DNA of 6,539 bases from Nitrospira sp. (GTDB lineage Bacteria; Nitrospirota; Nitrospiria; Nitrospirales; Nitrospiraceae). The notes beneath the pieces were generated by a model that did not search any database, was not told the origin of the DNA, and saw only the letters and a list, made by a program, of their open reading frames with translations. This document shows positions 1-5,462 of this stretch, piece by piece (within the stretch, counting starts at the first letter, position 1; the number at the start of each line of letters is the position of its first letter). The stretch is from contig JANYBU010000194.1 of the NCBI GenBank assembly GCA_025360665.1, positions 1-6,539 of the forward strand, in the 5' to 3' direction. A program made the translations under genes and the position numbers.

Positions 1-108
1 GTGCTCGATCCTTACGAGCCGTTAGGCCGGGGGCGGATTGTGGTCGGATGGATTGCGCTTGCGGTGTTCATACTCACCTTCGCGCCCATTCCGTTCTCCT
101 TCCACTAG
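1..108 (+). CDS. C-terminal end of a membrane protein, probably an M50/site-2 protease (partial)
   Basis: Frame 1 is open from the first base to a TAG at 106-108, giving 35 C-terminal residues. The true start lies left of the window, and the GTG at base 1 is only an internal codon. The fragment has a polar, charged stretch (LDPYEPLGRGR) followed by one hydrophobic segment (VVGWIALAVFILTFAPIPF) and a very short tail, so it ends with a transmembrane helix. Site-2 protease family (M50) zinc metalloproteases of the inner membrane often end with such a helix capped by an F-x-P-(I/V)-P-F motif, which is why I favour that family. The HExxH active site is not in view, so the assignment is an inference; another polytopic membrane protein would fit. 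The stop codon forms the first three bases of the downstream repeat. Confidence 0.55.
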   Translation: MLDPYEPLGRGRIVVGWIALAVFILTFAPIPFSFH

Positions 109-300
109 CCGGCTGCTGAAGCAGACGCGCCAGCGTCGTTCTCGCATCGTTCAGATCCTCAACGGGGACCCGGCCGCCTCACCACTCGGCGGCGCGCACA
201 GACTTGGTGCTCCTTATTCGTCGCACCGTGCGCCCCAGAGGGTACGCCTCGGACCTTCACTCGCTGCGGCCTTGCTGGATCAACTTTTTGAACGTCCTGC
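106..300. repeat. Non-coding intergenic repeat element with imperfect inverted ends
   Basis: The left end (TAGCCGGCTGCTGAAGCAGA, from 106) and the reverse complement of the right end (GCAGGACGTTCAAAAAGT, ending at 300) are imperfect inverted repeats; 16 of 27 positions match when aligned from GC at 108. The same end sequences recur in the element at 3063-3200: left ends agree at 13 of 15 bases, and the right end agrees with the other element's left end at 15 of 18. The interior has small hairpins, for example GCCGCC/GGCGGC around the loop TCACCACTC, and an odd palindrome CGCACCGTGCG. From memory, Nitrospira genomes carry many such non-coding repeats, and gene callers often place spurious hypothetical proteins across them. 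It lies between convergent genes, so it may act as a shared 3' end or terminator; this is inference. No transposase is present, so mobilisation would have to be in trans. Confidence 0.7.
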
Positions 301-334
301 GTGGTCTCTCCCATTCATCCCAGATGTGAATTGT

Positions 335-985
335 TTAGCAAGCTGCAAAGGCACTTCTCAGTGCGTGAACCCCTCCAGTGAGTGTCTCCTGCCGACGATC
401 AGTCTGTTGGCATTCTGAGTGATCAGAAAAGTCGCGACGGGTCGGTCTAATAAACGCGCCAAATTGGGGCGGTAGGATCGAGTTTGGAGTATCGGAGTCT
501 CGACACCTAACGACCCGGCTAATGACATAGGGGGCCTTGAACACGACGGGGATGCAGGACTCGGTCAGAGTAGCTTCCACAATCAACTTCTCCTTACGAA
601 CAGAATTGCGGAAATCATCATATTCAACCAAATGGCACGCAGCTCCGGGATCGGCATCAGCCGTCACAGTAGTGCAAATCAAGCTGCGATCAACGGTGAT
701 GCGTCGCTTGCCTCCGACAGCCATGCCAGTGAGGCCAATCAGTATTCCTGGCTGGTCACCCAGATGCCGTTCGCTGTAGACGCTGGTTTCAGGCATGCCG
801 CGGAATCCAACATAGGTGAAGGCTGGTCCTCGATAGACAAGAGCACCGTCGGCATACCGGACTTCAAGGTCAGCAGCGATCTTTCGTCCCCCAGCAGCGA
901 CGGGGCCATCACCAACCTTGATGTCTTCGAGTTGTAGTAGCTCCCGCTTGATGCGTTCCCCCTCTTGTTGCCCTTTGTCGGACAT
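335..985 (-). CDS. Divergent FKBP-like (peptidyl-prolyl isomerase fold) protein
   Basis: This is a 216-residue protein with no signal peptide, so probably cytoplasmic. Residues about 18-150 resemble an FKBP domain: an entry strand with KVGDGPVAAGG (23-33), a strand with Tyr44 and a following DG turn, the conserved GLTGMAVGGKRRITV block (84-98; the family consensus is GL-GM-vGgkR), and a closing strand around KLIVEATL (133-140). The catalytic pocket looks degraded. The FDSS segment after the DG turn is absent, and the usual laYG after the GGKRR block reads SLICTT. Isomerase activity is therefore doubtful, and a chaperone or binding role is more likely. Residues beyond about 150 are unrecognised and may be a degenerate or frame-shifted tail. 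ATG 985 has a weak upstream AGGGAA five bases away. It follows the hydrolase remnant on the same strand and may once have been its operon partner. No convincing promoter was seen. Confidence 0.65.
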   Translation of the reverse strand: MSDKGQQEGERIKRELLQLEDIKVGDGPVAAGGRKIAADLEVRYADGALVYRGPAFTYVGFRGMPETSVYSERHLGDQPGILIGLTGMAVGGKRRITVDRSLICTTVTADADPGAACHLVEYDDFRNSVRKEKLIVEATLTESCIPVVFKAPYVISRVVRCRDSDTPNSILPPQFGAFIRPTRRDFSDHSECQQTDRRQETLTGGVHALRSAFAAC

Positions 986-1068
986 GGGAGTTCCCTATGC
1001 CATGATATTACCGCCCAAATGATTAGGTAACTTATATAAAACTGAAACGAAGACAGGGGCGAGGTGAA

Positions 1069-1251
1069 TCAGTTCTGTTTCCCCTTGCCGAGTTCTGAGG
1101 CAAAGGCAGCGACAATTTGATTGAACGTGTCTGGCTGTTCGAGCTTCGCCAGGTGTGCGGCTCCTGGAATGATGGCCAAGCCGGCGCCTGGGATTTTTTC
1201 TGCCATGAGATTGGCATCGGAGGGTAGGGTTGCTTGTCGCTGCTGTTCGTA
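1069..1251 (-). pseudogene. Alpha/beta hydrolase, C-terminal remnant (5' end lost)
   Basis: Reading the minus strand to the TGA at 1069-1071 gives about 60 residues that look like the end of an alpha/beta hydrolase. They include DANLMAEKIPGAGLAIIPG, then AAHLAKLEQPDTFN, then a final helix and a short charged tail (GKGKQN). In that family the block reads as IPGA-l-viPgaGHl--lEqPe-Fn and carries the catalytic histidine; here His is kept in AAHLAKLEQP. Homology fades upstream of ATLPSD at about 1230. The frame then meets a TGA after roughly ten more codons, inside the rarA promoter region. The nucleophile elbow (G-x-S-x-G), oxyanion loop and catalytic acid are all missing. An ATG at 1206 could yield 45 residues, but these could not form a hydrolase. 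I call it a decayed gene cut at its 5' side, next to the intact rarA promoter. The fragment is clear; its original substrate is unknown. Confidence 0.75.
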
Positions 1252-1275
1252 ACATTGGCATGGGCTAGGGTCCGT

Positions 1276-1304
1276 TTGCGATCATAAAGCCCGGCGTATA
1301 CAAT
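1276..1304 (+). promoter_or_regulatory. Sigma70-type promoter of rarA
   Basis: TTGCGA (1276-1281, 4 of 6 to the -35 consensus), a 17-base spacer and TACAAT (1299-1304, 5 of 6 to the -10 consensus). The predicted transcription start is near 1311, which gives a leader of about 17 bases containing the GAGG ribosome binding site. It sits right at the truncated edge of the hydrolase remnant. Confidence 0.6.
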
Positions 1305-1317
1305 TCACGGCATTCTT

Positions 1318-1321
1318 GAGG
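1318..1321 (+). promoter_or_regulatory. Ribosome binding site that fixes the rarA start
   Basis: GAGG lies six bases before the ATG at 1328. A TTG at 1316 is in frame and would add four residues (MRIQ), but it overlaps this site, has no Shine-Dalgarno of its own and lies only about five bases from the predicted transcript start. The ATG at 1328 is therefore preferred. Confidence 0.7.
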
Positions 1322-1327
1322 ATTCAG

Positions 1328-2620
1328 ATGACTACTTCACGCGATCAGGCTCCCGATTTGTTTGGTACTCCCGAGGGAGAGAAAACCGTTGAGGCTCCGT
1401 TGGCCGAGCGTCTGCGGCCGCGAGAGTTTGCGGACTTCGTCGGGCAAGAGGACATCACTGCGTTGGATCGGCCGTTGCGGCGGGCGATCGAGGCAGATCA
1501 ACTCTCCTCCGTCATCTTCTGGGGGCCTCCCGGCTCGGGCAAGACGACGCTGGCGCATCTCGTCGCGCGTCACACCAAAGCGCAGTTCGTGCCCTTCTCG
1601 GCGGTTACAGGGGGTGTTCCCGAGCTGCGGGCCATCATCAAAACAGCAGAGCACCGCCAGGCGATCAACGGCCAACGGACCATTCTCTTCGTCGACGAGA
1701 TCCATCGGTTCAACAAGGCGCAGCAGGATGCCTTTCTGCCTCACGTCGAGCGGGGCACGGTCATCTTGGTCGGCGCGACCACGGAGAATCCCTCATTTGA
1801 AGTGATCTCACCGCTCCTGTCCCGTTCCTTGGTCATTGTGCTCAAGCCCCTTTCGGATGAGGCACTGGGGCATATCCTGGATCGGGCGCTCGCGGACCCT
1901 GCGATCGGGTTGGGGAAGTGGAATGCCCGGCTGTCACCCGATGCCAGGCAACGACTGATTGCCTATGGAAACGGCGATGCGAGGGCGCTCCTGACGGCGC
2001 TGGACTTTGTGGTCAGACAGCAACCGGCCGGGCCTGACCGGACTCGACTGATCGATGGAGCGGCGCTGGAAGCCGCGCTGATGAAGAAATCAATCCGCTA
2101 CGACAAATCCGGCGAAGAACATTACAACGTTATCTCTGCCTATATAAAAAGCCTGCGCGATTCCGATCCGGATGGGGCACTCTATTGGCTTGCCCGCATG
2201 TTGGAAGGGGGGGAGGACCCGAAATTTATCGCCAGGCGCCTGGTTATTTTTGCCTCCGAGGACGTGGGGAATGCCGATCCGATGGGGCTAATGGTCGCGG
2301 CTGCGGTCGCTCAGGCCGTGCAGTTTGTGGGACTCCCTGAGGCGCAGATCAATCTGGCCCAGGGGACGACCTATCTCGCGACCAGGCACAAAGATAATGC
2401 CTCCTATGTCGGACTGCTTGAGGCGATGGAAGACGTAAAAACTCATGGAAATCTAGGGGTTCCGCTCCATTTGCGGAATGCCGTTACCTCGCTGATGAAA
2501 GGGTTTGGGTATGGGAAAGGGTATCGCTATGTCCACGACGATCCCCAGGCCAAGGCGCAGCAGGAGCACCTCCCGGAATCGCTCAAGGGGCGGCGCTATT
2601 ACCGGCCAAAAGACACCTAA
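1328..2620 (+). CDS. rarA: Replication-associated recombination protein A (RarA/MgsA), AAA+ ATPase
   Basis: This is a 430-residue cytoplasmic AAA+ ATPase of the RarA/MgsA/WRNIP1 family, which acts at stalled replication forks and in post-replication gap repair. Visible motifs in order are the RLRP-F-DFVGQ entry (28-40), Walker A GPPGSGKTT (66-74), Walker B ILFVDE with the family signature IHRFNKAQQDAFLPH (119-139), sensor 1 GATTENPS (149-156), the probable arginine finger Arg166 in LLSRS, and sensor 2 Arg219 in NGDAR. The C-terminal tetramerisation domain (about 255-430) carries IASEDVGNADP-type (here FASEDVGNADP), VPLHLRNA and the terminal RYYRP motifs. The length is normal and nothing is broken. 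The N-terminus has QAPDLF (7-12), similar to short beta-clamp-binding peptides; this is inference. It starts at ATG 1328 behind GAGG and has its own promoter. Identity is secure. Confidence 0.97.
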   Translation: MTTSRDQAPDLFGTPEGEKTVEAPLAERLRPREFADFVGQEDITALDRPLRRAIEADQLSSVIFWGPPGSGKTTLAHLVARHTKAQFVPFSAVTGGVPELRAIIKTAEHRQAINGQRTILFVDEIHRFNKAQQDAFLPHVERGTVILVGATTENPSFEVISPLLSRSLVIVLKPLSDEALGHILDRALADPAIGLGKWNARLSPDARQRLIAYGNGDARALLTALDFVVRQQPAGPDRTRLIDGAALEAALMKKSIRYDKSGEEHYNVISAYIKSLRDSDPDGALYWLARMLEGGEDPKFIARRLVIFASEDVGNADPMGLMVAAAVAQAVQFVGLPEAQINLAQGTTYLATRHKDNASYVGLLEAMEDVKTHGNLGVPLHLRNAVTSLMKGFGYGKGYRYVHDDPQAKAQQEHLPESLKGRRYYRPKDT

Positions 2621-2640
2621 GCAGGGGCCTCACAGGGTGG

Positions 2641-2668
2641 TGGACAAAGATTTCTAATCGGTTATACT
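2641..2668 (+). promoter_or_regulatory. Sigma70-type promoter of the PilZ gene
   Basis: TGGACA (2641-2646, 5 of 6), a 16-base spacer and TATACT (2663-2668, 5 of 6). Transcription would begin about seven bases after the -10, at 2675-2676, which is at or next to the ATG. The gene is thus probably expressed separately from rarA despite only 55 bases between them; no clear terminator separates the two. Confidence 0.6.
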
Positions 2669-2675
2669 TAGGCTC

Positions 2676-3065
2676 ATGAAGCGGCAGAGCCAGAAATCGA
2701 TTGCCTCGATAGCCACCACAAACGAACGGCGCAAGTTTGTTCGGGCGACGTTGGTGGGTTCTGCGCTGATTTCACCGAAGAGCGGCGCCAAGGCGATTAC
2801 GGCCGTGTTGGATAACGTCAATAGAGTCGGCGCAGGGCTGCACACGAAAGAGAAGATGGCGATGGCTCAGCCGGTGACCGTGTCGTTGGCGTTTCTCGAT
2901 TCGGATCGTGCGGAACAGATGGAAAAGCTCGACGGGAAAGTCGTCTGGGCGAAGCCATGGGAGAAGGGGTTTCTGATCGGCGTGGTCTGGGACGAGCTGG
3001 TCACGAAAGAGAAGAACCGCTGGCTGTATTATTACCTCGAAGAAACGGTCAAGTCCTCCGTTTAG
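2676..3065 (+). CDS. PilZ-domain protein (probable c-di-GMP binding)
   Basis: This is a 129-residue single-domain protein with no signal peptide or membrane segment. PilZ domains bind the second messenger cyclic di-GMP. The first binding motif RxxxR is present as R19-KFV-R23. The second, (D/N)xSxxG, appears as N47-VNRV-G52 in a LDNVNRVGAGLH context, so Asn replaces the usual Ser/Ala. The strand pattern that follows (VTVSLAFL, KVVWAKPW, FLIGVVWDEL) fits the PilZ beta barrel, and the protein ends in a helix with YYYLEE. A short basic N-terminal arm (MKRQSQK) precedes the domain. ATG 2676 is the only reasonable start; only a weak AGG lies close upstream, and the promoter position suggests a leaderless message. 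Output partner unknown; the context does not point to flagella or polysaccharide. The TAG stop is part of the following repeat. Confidence 0.8.
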   Translation: MKRQSQKSIASIATTNERRKFVRATLVGSALISPKSGAKAITAVLDNVNRVGAGLHTKEKMAMAQPVTVSLAFLDSDRAEQMEKLDGKVVWAKPWEKGFLIGVVWDELVTKEKNRWLYYYLEETVKSSV

Positions 3066-3200
3066 CAGGATGCTGAAAAAGTCCGCAGCATAAGAAGACC
3101 GTTATTTGGTTTGTCTCGTTTGTTTGGTTGAACAAGACCAACCAGATGAACGAAACAAACCAGATCAACCTGTCCGCCCGTCCCGCGTGCTATCCCGCTA
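3063..3200. repeat. Intergenic repeat-like element with stop-codon ends and a long hairpin
   Basis: This 138-base element fills the gap between the convergent PilZ and ABC-F genes. Its outer ends are short inverted repeats, TAGCAGGAT (3063-3071) against TAGCGGGAT read from 3200 backwards, matching at 8 of 9. The TAG at each end is the stop codon of the flanking gene. Inside, a small hairpin ATGCTG/CAGCAT (3070-3075/3086-3091) is followed by a long stem (3104-3130/3139-3165). The left end shares TAGC-GG-TGCTGAA with the element at 106-300, which suggests one family. No protein of its own is convincing. It may serve as a two-way transcript end; there is no T-tract typical of an intrinsic terminator. 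Confidence 0.7.
3104..3165 (+). other. Long imperfect hairpin, possible 3'-UTR structure or bidirectional terminator
   Basis: The arms 3104-3130 and 3139-3165 enclose an eight-base loop (AACAAGAC). Of 27 positions, 22 are Watson-Crick, four are G.U in a + strand transcript and one (C3115/A3154) is mismatched. The arms are rich in TTTGGTTTG on the left and AAACCA/AACCAG on the right. It lies in the shared 3' region of the PilZ and ABC-F genes. Function is inferred; without a U-tract it may stabilise the mRNA 3' end rather than terminate it. Confidence 0.65.
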
Positions 3201-5042
3201 GACGAATGCCGTGAGCTTTTGTTTGACGCCTTCCAGTTCAGCTGCGAGCGTTTCCCACCGGGCGGTAAGCCGCACAAGATCCTTCTTCCACCCGTCATAC
3301 TCTATCTGCAGAGCGCTCCACTTGGTGGATTCATCTTTGTAGAGTGCGGGATTGGCCAGTTCGAGGTCCCGTGCTTTGATGTTGGTTTCGCACTCGCTGA
3401 TCTCCGCTTCCGCCCGCGCGACCTGCTTCTCCAGACGAGCCTGGGTTTTGTTCAAATCCCGGCGATCTCCGGCTGAGGACTTGGCCGGGGCTTGCGTTGC
3501 CATCGCCCTGGTCGGCGCGACGGTCTTTCCGCGATCCGCTCCCTTCAAGTCGTCACTCGATTCCTTGATGGATTCGACTTCCTGCGCTTTCTTCCACAAG
3601 TAGTACTCATAGTCGCCGGAGAAGCTACGGGCCTTGCCCTCTTCGATTTCAATGACGCGCGTGCAGACTCTGGTCAGAAAGGTGGGGTCGTGGGATATAA
3701 AGATGATCGTGCCGGGGAAGTCCGATAGCGCATCGGTGAGCATGTCGACCGAGGCCGGGTCGAGATGGTTGGTCGGCTCGTCGAGCAACAAAGTATTGGC
3801 TGGTTCGACCAGCATCCGTGCGAGCGCGACGCGATTGCGTTCCCCTCCGCTCAGTGCCTTAACCAGTTTTTTTTGATCGTCACCGGTGAACAGAAAGGCG
3901 CCGGCAATCCCGCGGAGGAAGTTCGTCTCTGCTTGGCTGGAGACCTCGGAAAGGGAGTCGAGCACGGTATGTTCCGGGTTCAGGGTCTCTGCCTGGTGTT
4001 GGGCGAAGTAGTGCAGGGTGACACCATGGCCGACTGACCTGGTGCCTTTGTCAGGCTCCAGCACTCCGGCCAGCATCTTGAGCAGCGTGCTTTTCCCGGC
4101 GCCGTTTTCTCCCACCAGCGCCACGCGCTGACCCCGTTCTATTGAACAATCGACTCGGTCATAGACCACTTTTTCGCCGTAGCGCTTGGCCACGCCCTCG
4201 AGCTCCAGGACCTGCCGACCACTCGCTGCTGGGAGGGGGAACTTGAACTTCACTCGTTTGGGATCGCGCTTCACCTCAATCATCTTGACCTTCTCAAGCG
4301 CCTTGATACGCGATTGGACCTGGCTGGCTTTGTTCGCCTGGTAGCGGAAACGATCGACGAAGGTTTGGACCCGCGCGACCTCTTTCGCCTGGCGCCCCGC
4401 GGCAGCCTCACGCTGAGCGTCCCGCTCTGCGCGGATCTTTTGGAACGAGGTATAGTTGCCGCGATATTCTTCGATTTTATGGTGGCGGAGATCCCAGATG
4501 TGGGTGACGACACGATCGAGGAACGCCGTGTCGTGGCTGATGAGTAACAGCGTCATCTCCGAGTTCAAGAGGAATTGCTCGAACCAGCGTTGCGTCGGTT
4601 TATCCAAGTGGTTGGTTGGCTCGTCGAGCAGCAGCACGTCAGGTTTGGTCAGCAGCAGATGCGCTAAGGCCACACGCATCCGATAGCCGCCGGACAGCTT
4701 TTCAACCTCACGGCTGAAGTCGATCTCCGAAAATCCCAACCCCATGAGGATACGTTCAGCCTCATGTTCGGGATAGAGATCGCGATGGGTGGCGTCCAGC
4801 ACGTTCTTGCCCGTGATGGTTTCGAGTTCCTGCGGGAGGTAGCCGATGCGGAGACGAGGGCGCTTGCGGATGGTGCCCTTGTCCGGCGACTCCTCTCCGA
4901 GGATCATCCGGAAGAGGGTGGTCTTGCCGGCGCCGTTGGGTCCCACCAGGCCGACCCGTGAACCGGGGCGGAGATGCGCCGTCGCATTCTCAAGCAGAAT
5001 CCTCGTGGAATATTGTTTACTGACCGACTCGATTTGGAGCAT
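3198..5042 (-). CDS. ABC-F family ATPase (YheS/Uup-like translation factor)
   Basis: This is a 614-residue soluble protein with two ABC ATPase domains and no membrane domain, which defines ABC-F. Domain 1 has Walker A GPNGAGKTT (34-42), signature LSGGY (116-120), Walker B VLLLDEP (136-142) and H-loop ISHD (168-171). Domain 2 has GENGAGKST (311-319), LSGGE (397-401), LLLDEP (418-423) and ISHD (449-452). The charged interdomain linker (about 200-258) is where ABC-F proteins contact the peptidyl-transferase centre and P-site tRNA. A C-terminal helical segment (about 525-612) with many Glu/Lys/Leu is probably a coiled coil, as in Uup-like members. Family members bind the ribosomal E site and modulate translation or antibiotic action; this one's exact role is not readable. 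The Walker A to signature spacing in domain 1 is short, so the arm seems reduced. ATG 5042 begins the first strand directly, with no clear Shine-Dalgarno. Confidence 0.93.
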   Translation of the reverse strand: MLQIESVSKQYSTRILLENATAHLRPGSRVGLVGPNGAGKTTLFRMILGEESPDKGTIRKRPRLRIGYLPQELETITGKNVLDATHRDLYPEHEAERILMGLGFSEIDFSREVEKLSGGYRMRVALAHLLLTKPDVLLLDEPTNHLDKPTQRWFEQFLLNSEMTLLLISHDTAFLDRVVTHIWDLRHHKIEEYRGNYTSFQKIRAERDAQREAAAGRQAKEVARVQTFVDRFRYQANKASQVQSRIKALEKVKMIEVKRDPKRVKFKFPLPAASGRQVLELEGVAKRYGEKVVYDRVDCSIERGQRVALVGENGAGKSTLLKMLAGVLEPDKGTRSVGHGVTLHYFAQHQAETLNPEHTVLDSLSEVSSQAETNFLRGIAGAFLFTGDDQKKLVKALSGGERNRVALARMLVEPANTLLLDEPTNHLDPASVDMLTDALSDFPGTIIFISHDPTFLTRVCTRVIEIEEGKARSFSGDYEYYLWKKAQEVESIKESSDDLKGADRGKTVAPTRAMATQAPAKSSAGDRRDLNKTQARLEKQVARAEAEISECETNIKARDLELANPALYKDESTKWSALQIEYDGWKKDLVRLTARWETLAAELEGVKQKLTAFV

Positions 5043-5123
5043 GAGAGATTTTGTGAATCAGGCGGATCGTTCTTACTGGAAGGAGCCGATGGCCATTCGG
5101 TGATTAATTAGGTGTGGGTGTCG

Positions 5124-5137
5124 AGGTTCCAGAACCT
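5124..5137 (-). other. Short inverted repeat downstream of tRNA-Ala
   Basis: AGGTTCCAGAACCT is a near-perfect inverted repeat 13 bases beyond the 3' end of the tRNA. It could be a processing or stop signal, but it has no T-tract and a stem of only 5-6 pairs. A second imperfect one (around ATGGCCAT, 5086-5100) lies between it and the ABC-F start. Co-transcription of the tRNA with the ABC-F gene is therefore possible. Confidence 0.25.
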
Positions 5138-5149
5138 ACGTGATTATTT

Positions 5150-5225
5150 TGGTGGAGCTGGCCGGGATTGAACCGGCGACCTCGTGAATGCCATTCACGC
5201 GCGCTCCCAACTGCGCTACAGCCCC
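5150..5225 (-). tRNA. tRNA-Ala (anticodon GGC)
   Basis: The minus strand folds into a complete 76-base cloverleaf. The acceptor stem is GGGGCTG/CAGCTCC with the G3.U70 pair that identifies alanine tRNAs. The D stem is GCGC/GCGC around AGTTGGGA, the anticodon stem CGTGA/TCACG, and the T stem GCCGG/CCGGC with loop TTCAATC. The anticodon loop ATGGCAT places GGC at 34-36, reading GCC (and GCU) codons, with the A32-U38 pair known from tRNA-Ala(GGC). CCA is encoded. It is transcribed away from purA and towards the ABC-F gene. No attachment-site duplication or integrase is seen beside it. Confidence 0.97.
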
Positions 5226-5273
5226 ACGTCGGTTAACTTGGAAATACGCAAAAATCCTTATGAAACCGCGGTT

Positions 5274-5303
5274 ATGCTAACACGCTCCTCCGGCGACAGT
5301 CAA
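5274..5303 (-). promoter_or_regulatory. Probable promoter of tRNA-Ala
   Basis: Read on the minus strand: TTGACT (5303-5298, 5 of 6 to the -35), an 18-base spacer and TAGCAT (5279-5274, 4 of 6 to the -10). This predicts a pre-tRNA with a 5' leader of about 40 bases. No GC-rich stringent discriminator stands out beyond CCGCGG, which begins four bases after the -10. Confidence 0.4.
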
Positions 5304-5426
5304 GAAAACGGGCGGGGGCGGGTCGTGGTGTGTTCCGTGTTCGTCGTAGATGCGCTGCCGAATGTCATGAAGAATGTGCTCTGTGAGGCGGGTCGCAGAC
5401 TGCCTGAAAAACCGAGGGTCATGCGC
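5304..5426. other. Intergenic stretch between the divergent tRNA-Ala and purA promoters
   Basis: This is the middle of the 290-base gap between tRNA-Ala and purA. No gene is supported here with confidence. It holds a G-rich run on the + strand (GGGCGGGGGCGGG, 5310-5322) and, on the minus strand, a short stretch with coding-like character (RLTEHILHDIRQRIYDEHG) but no plausible start codon. No clear operator was recognised. Confidence 0.4.
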
Positions 5427-5455
5427 TTGACAAACAACAGAGTCACCCCTACCAT
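5427..5455 (+). promoter_or_regulatory. Sigma70-type promoter of purA
   Basis: TTGACA (5427-5432, perfect -35), a 17-base spacer and TACCAT (5450-5455, 4 of 6 to the -10). The predicted start near 5462 gives a leader of about 54 bases to the purA ATG, and that leader opens with the terminator-like hairpin. Confidence 0.6.
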
Positions 5456-5462
5456 GGCCCCT

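Noticed and set aside
38..418. Open frame of 126 residues on the + strand
   Set aside because: It starts inside the membrane-protein gene in another frame and runs through the whole repeat element; its composition (many Arg, Ser, Pro) is that of translated repeat DNA.
632..937. Plus-strand open frame opposite the FKBP-like gene
   Set aside because: No family features, and the opposite strand carries the recognisable GLTGMAVGGKRR block.
995..1261. 88-residue minus-strand frame next to the FKBP-like gene
   Set aside because: The hydrolase-like reading is in another frame of the same strand; this one is Arg/Ser-rich shadow sequence.
1316..1327. TTG at 1316 as the rarA start
   Set aside because: No Shine-Dalgarno precedes it and it overlaps the GAGG that serves ATG 1328; the predicted transcript begins only about five bases before it.
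3107..3165. TTTGGTTTG/AACCAGAT-like repeats as a CRISPR or tandem-repeat array
   Set aside because: The similar words are the two arms of one hairpin with no regular spacers or unit length.
5150..5225. tRNA-Ala as an integration site for a genomic island
   Set aside because: No integrase gene and no duplicated tRNA 3' end was seen; both neighbours are ordinary core genes.
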